Shown here: positions 43,278-47,283 of the stretch, one piece after another
How the letters are laid out: every line of letters starts with the position of its first letter
How positions within the stretch are numbered: position 1 is the first letter of the stretch
Translations under genes and position numbers: made by a program
DNA from: Tepidiphilus sp. J10
GTDB taxonomy: Bacteria > Pseudomonadota > Gammaproteobacteria > Burkholderiales > Thiobacillaceae
NCBI GenBank assembly: GCA_945897865.1
Contig: CAMDHJ010000011.1
Location: 1 to 47,283, forward strand
Direction: 5' to 3'
Length of the DNA stretch: 47,283 nt
The notes under the pieces: generated by a model
Told to the model about the DNA's origin: nothing
The model's database searches: none
What the model saw: only the letters and a program-made list of their open reading frames with translations

Positions 43278-44687
43278 ATGCCCTTCATTCCGCATACAGA
43301 ATCCGACATCGCCGCCATGCTGGCGAGCATCGGCGCATCCTCCACCGATGCGCTGTTCGATGAAATTCCTACCGACCTGAATTGCGGCGGTTTGCCCGGC
43401 ATTCCCGATGGCCTGTCGGAAATGCACGTCAGCCGCTTGATGAACCAGCGCGCGGTGCAGGACGGATTCTTCAGCAACTTCATCGGTGCCGGCGCCTACG
43501 AGCATCACATTCCGGCGGCGGTGTGGCAGATCGTCACACGCGGCGAGTTCTACTCCGCCTACACGCCTTATCAGGCCGAAGCCAGCCAGGGCACGCTGCA
43601 ACTTTTGTACGAATACCAGACCATGATGGCCAGCCTGACCGGGCTGGATGTCTCCAACGCCTCGCTCTACGACGGCGCTTCCGCGCTGGCTGAGGCGGTG
43701 CTGATGGCGGTGCGCGCCAACAAGGCCGGTTGCCGCCGCGTGCTGGTGCCGGCTTCGGTGCATCCACGTTATCTGGCGGTGACACGGACGACGGTGAAAA
43801 ACCAGAACATCGAACTGGTCAGCGTGCCGTTCGACAGGACGACTGGCATTGCCGACCTGGCCGCATTGGACGCAGTCACGGGCGACTTTGCCGCTTTGGT
43901 CATCCCGCAGCCCAATTTCTTCGGCGCGCTGGAACCGGTCGATGCGCTGACTGACTGGGCACACGCGCACAACATGCTGGCGATTGCTGTGGTGAATCCG
44001 CTGGCGCTGGCTTTGCTGAAGCCGCCAGGACAGTGGGGCGAGGCCGGCAAAAGCCAGGGCGCTGATATCTGCGTCGGCGACGGCCAGCCGCTCGGCGTGC
44101 CGATGTCTTCCGGCGGCCCCTATTTCGGCTTCATGACTACCCGCCAGTCTCTGGTACGCCAGATGCCGGGCCGCATCGTCGGACGCACAGTCGATCTCGA
44201 TGGTCAGCCTGGTTTTGCGCTGACTTTACAAGCCCGCGAGCAGCATATCCGCCGCTCCAAGGCAACGTCCAACATCTGCACCAACCAGGGTTTGCTGGTG
44301 ACGGCCGCTACCATCCACATGTCGCTGCTGGGACCGGAAGGACTCAAGAGCGTCGCACTCGAATCGCATGCCAAGACGCGCGCATTGCTGGAAAAACTGC
44401 TCGCTGTGCCAGGCGTTGAGCGCGTCTTCAACTCGCCGTTCTTCCATGAAGCGGTGATCCGGGTCAGCACCTCGGTTGATGATGTGCTGCGTGCGTTGCG
44501 CGCGCAGGGCATTCTCGGTGGTCATGCGTTGGGTGGCGATTACCCGGAACTGGCCGACTGCATTCTGGTCTGCGCTACTGAAACCAAAACCGATGAAGAC
44601 CTTGAGCATTATCGGCAACAATTGCAACGTATTCTGAGTCGGCGCAACGGGCGAGAGCCCGGCGTGCCGCCTTGCGCCTACAAGTAG
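43278..44687 (+). CDS. gcvPA: Glycine dehydrogenase (decarboxylating) subunit 1
   Basis: 469 residues, the N-terminal half of the split P protein. [35 protein letters not shown] and [20 protein letters not shown] are standard GcvPA blocks; the PLP-fold region without the catalytic Lys covers [20 protein letters not shown] onward. With GcvPB it decarboxylates glycine and loads GcvH. The start lacks a clear ribosome site (see the array upstream). tpx follows after 26 bp. Confidence 0.96.
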   Translation: MPFIPHTESDIAAMLASIGASSTDALFDEIPTDLNCGGLPGIPDGLSEMHVSRLMNQRAVQDGFFSNFIGAGAYEHHIPAAVWQIVTRGEFYSAYTPYQAEASQGTLQLLYEYQTMMASLTGLDVSNASLYDGASALAEAVLMAVRANKAGCRRVLVPASVHPRYLAVTRTTVKNQNIELVSVPFDRTTGIADLAALDAVTGDFAALVIPQPNFFGALEPVDALTDWAHAHNMLAIAVVNPLALALLKPPGQWGEAGKSQGADICVGDGQPLGVPMSSGGPYFGFMTTRQSLVRQMPGRIVGRTVDLDGQPGFALTLQAREQHIRRSKATSNICTNQGLLVTAATIHMSLLGPEGLKSVALESHAKTRALLEKLLAVPGVERVFNSPFFHEAVIRVSTSVDDVLRALRAQGILGGHALGGDYPELADCILVCATETKTDEDLEHYRQQLQRILSRRNGREPGVPPCAYK

Positions 44688-44713
44688 TTCAATCCACACA
44701 AAGGAGACATCAC

Positions 44714-45226
44714 ATGGCAACAGTCACTCTCGGCGGCGAACCCATCTCGGTTGGCGGCAATTTCCCGCGCGTTGGCGATTCCGCGCATTCCTTCATGCTG
44801 GTCGACAAGGATCTGAAGGACGTCTCCCTGTCCTCCTTCTGGGGCAAGCGCAAGATTCTCAACATCGTGCCCAGCCTGGATACGCCGACTTGTCAGGCTT
44901 CCGCCCGCAAGTTCAATGAACTCGCGGCGAGCATTCCAAACACCGTCGTACTGGTCATTTCCGCCGATCTGCCGTTTGCGCAGAACCGCTTCTGCGGCGC
45001 CGAAGGCCTCAAAAACGTCATCACCCTATCCACCATGCGTGGCCGTGATTTTCACAAGGATTACGGCGTCATGATCATGGACCCGCCGTTGTCCGGCCTT
45101 ACCGCCCGCGCCGTCATCGTGCTGAACGAAAACGACAAGGTGGTGTATTCCGAGCTGGTACCTGAAATCAAGCAGGAACCCACTTACGAAGCCGCACTGG
45201 CGGCTGCCAAAGGGGAACCGCTTTAA
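44714..45226 (+). CDS. tpx: Thiol peroxidase (atypical 2-Cys peroxiredoxin)
   Basis: 170 residues. The peroxidatic Cys is C60 in [17 protein letters not shown] and the resolving Cys is C94 in NRFCGAEGL, as in E. coli Tpx; the start [15 protein letters not shown] is canonical. It reduces peroxides using thioredoxin. AAAGGAG is placed seven to eight bases before the ATG, unlike its gcv neighbours. It lies between the two P-protein genes of the gcv operon, which is unusual and may give protection of the lipoyl and PLP enzymes from peroxide; that is inference. Confidence 0.96.
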   Translation: MATVTLGGEPISVGGNFPRVGDSAHSFMLVDKDLKDVSLSSFWGKRKILNIVPSLDTPTCQASARKFNELAASIPNTVVLVISADLPFAQNRFCGAEGLKNVITLSTMRGRDFHKDYGVMIMDPPLSGLTARAVIVLNENDKVVYSELVPEIKQEPTYEAALAAAKGEPL

Positions 45227-45233
45227 ATTGATT

Positions 45234-45350
45234 CAAGGTTCGAGGGGCAAGGTTCAAGGGGCACGGTTCAGGCAGATCCTTCCTCGCCAAGCCCAAGTCC
45301 CTTGCACCATGTAACTTGCCCCATGCCCCATGTAACTTGCCCCCATCCCC
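45234..45350. repeat. Inverted heptamer (STRR-like) array between tpx and gcvPB
   Basis: Left arm: AAGGTTC (45235), GAGGGGC, AAGGTTC, AAGGGGC, ACGGTTC to 45269. Right arm: seven consecutive 7-mers CTTGCAC (45301), CATGTAA, CTTGCCC, CATGCCC, CATGTAA, CTTGCCC, CCATCCC to 45349. The last unit abuts the gcvPB ATG at 45351. The unit type differs from the other two arrays but has the same period and G-rich/C-rich opposition. Confidence 0.82.
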
Positions 45351-46799
45351 ATGCTCATCTTCGAACACGCTCATCCCGGTCGCCGTGCCCATGCCCAGGC
45401 GCCCTATAACGCACCCGCCGCTGACGATCTGCCGGCCGACATGCTGCGGCAGACGCCGCCGTTGCTGCCGGAAACTTCCGAGCTCGATGTGGTGCGCCAC
45501 TACACCGGGCTGAGCCAGAAGAATTTCAGCATCGACACCCAGTTCTATCCGCTGGGATCCTGCACGATGAAATACAACCCGCGCGCCTGTAATTCGCTGG
45601 CCATGCTGCCGCAGTTCCTCGGTAGGCATCCGCTGGCGGATGAGTCAACCGGGCAAGGTTTCCTGGTCAGCATGTATGAATTGCAGGAAATGCTGAAGGA
45701 AGTCACCGGCATGGCAGGGGTCAGCATGGCGCCGATGGCCGGCGCGCATGGTGAATTCGCCGGCGTGGCGATGATCCGCGCCTATCACGACGCGCGCGGC
45801 GACACGGCGCGACGCGAGATCATTGTGCCGGATGCCGCACATGGCACCAATCCGGCCACCGCAACGATGTGCGGCTACGTCGTGAAGGAAATCCCCACCG
45901 ATCGCCAAGGCAATGTCGATCTGGAGGCGTTGAAAGCCGCTGTCGGTCCGCAGACTGCCGGCCTGATGCTGACCAACCCATCGACTTTGGGTGTATTCGA
46001 GAAAACCATCGTCGAAATCCAGAAGATTGTCCACGCAGCCGGCGGTCTGAGCTATTACGACGGCGCCAACCTGAACGCGATTCTTGGCCGCGTGCGACCG
46101 GGCGACATGGGTTTCGATGTCATCCACATGAATCTGCACAAGACCTTCTCGACGCCACACGGCGGCGGCGGCCCGGGTGCCGGTCCGGTCGGCGTATCGG
46201 AACGGCTGATTCCGTTTTTGCCGATTCCTTACGTCATCAATGAACGTGATTTTTACCGCTGGGCGGTTGAAGCCGATGTGCCGCAAAGCATTGGCCGCAT
46301 GAGCGCCTTCGGCGGCAACATGGGGGTGCTGCTGCGCGCCTACGTATACGCCCGCATGTTGGGCGGACGCGGCATGCAGCGGGTGGCTGAATTTGCCGCG
46401 CTGAACGCCAACTACCTGGCGGTGGAACTGAAAACAGCCGGCTTCGAACTGGCCTTCCCGGAACGCCGCGCCAGCCATGAATTCATCGTCACGTTGAAGA
46501 AACTGAAGGACGAAACCGGCATTTCCGCGATGGATTTCGCCAAGCGCCTGCTCGACTACGGCTTCCATGCGCCAACCACTTATTTCCCGATGCTGGTGCC
46601 GGAATGTCTGCTCATCGAGCCGACCGAAACCGAAAGCAAGGAAACGCTGGATGCCTTTGTACAGGCGATGATCGCAGTCAAACGTGAAGCTGAAAGTCAG
46701 CCTGATCTGGTCAAAACCGCGCCGCACAAACTGCCGTCGCGTCGTCTGGATGACGTCAAGGCAGCGCGTGAACTTGATCTGGTCTGGAAAGCGGCGTGA
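45351..46799 (+). CDS. gcvPB: Glycine dehydrogenase (decarboxylating) subunit 2
   Basis: 482 residues, the C-terminal half of split P protein. [20 protein letters not shown] is the family start, which fixes the ATG at 45351 even though no Shine-Dalgarno is present: C-rich heptamers run up to it. [27 protein letters not shown] and [18 protein letters not shown] follow, with the PLP-binding lysine K264. The stop overlaps the dgkA GTG start. Confidence 0.96.
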   Translation: MLIFEHAHPGRRAHAQAPYNAPAADDLPADMLRQTPPLLPETSELDVVRHYTGLSQKNFSIDTQFYPLGSCTMKYNPRACNSLAMLPQFLGRHPLADESTGQGFLVSMYELQEMLKEVTGMAGVSMAPMAGAHGEFAGVAMIRAYHDARGDTARREIIVPDAAHGTNPATATMCGYVVKEIPTDRQGNVDLEALKAAVGPQTAGLMLTNPSTLGVFEKTIVEIQKIVHAAGGLSYYDGANLNAILGRVRPGDMGFDVIHMNLHKTFSTPHGGGGPGAGPVGVSERLIPFLPIPYVINERDFYRWAVEADVPQSIGRMSAFGGNMGVLLRAYVYARMLGGRGMQRVAEFAALNANYLAVELKTAGFELAFPERRASHEFIVTLKKLKDETGISAMDFAKRLLDYGFHAPTTYFPMLVPECLLIEPTETESKETLDAFVQAMIAVKREAESQPDLVKTAPHKLPSRRLDDVKAARELDLVWKAA

Positions 46800-47191
46800 A
46801 CGCGCCAGTCGAAAGCCCGCTGAAGGAAAGTCCGCACAAGGGCAAAACCGGCCTCAAGCGGGTCTGGAACGCGTTTTTCTATTCCCTGGAAGGTTTCGGA
46901 GCGGCGTGGAAGCACGAAGACGCATTTCGCCAGGAAAGCCTGCTAGCGGCGGTGTTGGTTCCGCTGGCGTTTTTCCTTGCCGAAGCGCCTCTCGAACGTG
47001 CCCTGATGATCGCCAGCGTTTTGCTGGTGCTGATAGTCGAACTGGTCAACTCCGCGATCGAAGCCACAGTTGATCGCATTTCGCTGGAAAACCATGCGCT
47101 GGCCAAACGGGCAAAGGACATCGGCAGCGCCGCCGTGCTGATTTCCCTGATCAATGTGCTGGTGATCTGGGGCCTGGTTCTGTTCGGCTGA
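46796..47191 (+). CDS. dgkA: Diacylglycerol kinase (prokaryotic DgkA type)
   Basis: 131 residues from a GTG at 46796 overlapping the gcvPB stop codon. Three membrane helices (about 45-63, 66-85, 107-130) and the signature [17 protein letters not shown] with the catalytic Glu are clear; HEDAFRQE is the conserved first motif. It phosphorylates diacylglycerol to phosphatidic acid in the inner membrane, recycling lipid from envelope-polymer synthesis. It carries an N-terminal hydrophilic extension of about 20 residues. Confidence 0.94.
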   Translation: MNAPVESPLKESPHKGKTGLKRVWNAFFYSLEGFGAAWKHEDAFRQESLLAAVLVPLAFFLAEAPLERALMIASVLLVLIVELVNSAIEATVDRISLENHALAKRAKDIGSAAVLISLINVLVIWGLVLFG

Positions 47192-47196
47192 GCAGG

Positions 47197-47283
47197 ATGC
47201 CGGAATACGCGCCAGATTCACTCCGCCAGCTTGCCGGCCGCTTTCCCCGCCCGGGCCGTATCGAAGCGATTTATCTGCGTCCG
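47197..47283 (+). CDS. N-terminal fragment, probable MOSC-domain protein (runs off window)
   Basis: 29 codons from the ATG at 47197, with AGCAGG upstream, to the window end. The piece LAGRFPRPGRIEAIYLRP resembles the start of bacterial MOSC-domain proteins, which bind sulfur or molybdenum-cofactor species, but the fragment is too short for a firm call. It follows dgkA by 5 bp. Confidence 0.45.
   Translation, partial: MPEYAPDSLRQLAGRFPRPGRIEAIYLRP

Overview
The window (47,283 bp) looks like chromosomal DNA of a Gram-negative betaproteobacterium. The reasons are a full inner-core LPS/heptose gene set, the order accB-accC-prmA-DUF3426, ssb next to an MFS gene, pcm-rhodanese-tolC, and a tandem glycine riboswitch ahead of a gcv operon. 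A Nitrosomonadales-type (Gallionella/Sulfuricella-like) host is my inference from gene content (nifJ, ntrBC, LPS genes) and not proven. No rRNA, tRNA, prophage, transposase or CRISPR array was seen. The DNA is moderately GC-rich, with visibly AT-richer patches inside the LPS cluster (about 24.7-26.4 kb and 28.2-30.2 kb).

Layout. 0-3.8 kb, minus strand: N-terminal part of an Mrp/ApbC Fe-S carrier, a proline-rich exported protein, a small conserved protein, a CBS-domain protein, RppH and a spermidine-synthase-like protein. 3.9-6.2 kb, plus: pcm, rhodanese, TolC-like outer-membrane protein, converging on waaA. 7.7-11.6 kb: nucleotide-sugar epimerase, a TrxB-like flavoprotein diverging from a MidA-type methyltransferase, a REPIN-like palindrome and a Uma2-family protein. 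11.6-14.1 kb: ntrC and ntrB. 14.2-20.3 kb, plus: nifJ, a dihydroorotate-dehydrogenase-like partner and mgtE. 20.3-32.4 kb: LPS core locus (gmhA; hldE-hldD-waaF-GT2; a GT9; a minus-strand block of methyltransferase, GT4, GT90, an unclassified GT and a WaaG-like enzyme; then waaC). 32.4-35.7 kb, minus: a rearranged junction with a diverged ssb tail and a truncated ELM1-family gene behind a HEPN/MNT toxin-antitoxin pair, then ssb and an MFS transporter. 36-40.5 kb, plus: aroQ, accB, accC, prmA, DUF3426. 40.5-46.8 kb: promoter, tandem glycine riboswitch and terminator, then lipA-gcvT-gcvH-gcvPA-tpx-gcvPB. The window closes with dgkA and the first codons of a probable MOSC-domain protein.

How the genes work together. 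gmhA, hldE, hldD, waaF, waaC and waaA make and place Kdo and heptose, and the AT-richer transferases probably build a strain-specific outer core. lipA sits with gcvTHP under one glycine-sensing leader, so the lipoyl cofactor of GcvH would be made together with the system that uses it.

The most unusual signals are non-coding. (1) Three intergenic gaps, in the acc operon and twice in the gcv operon, hold inverted arrays of degenerate 7-bp repeats, two of which run into the start region of gcvPA and gcvPB. (2) A 63-bp double palindrome starting GTAG and ending CTAC lies in frame inside nifJ, adding 21 residues; a related 80-bp element supplies the stop codon of the MidA-type gene. (3) An ELM1/ssb-tail chimera lies directly downstream of the HEPN/MNT pair. 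No complete new enzymatic system was recognised.
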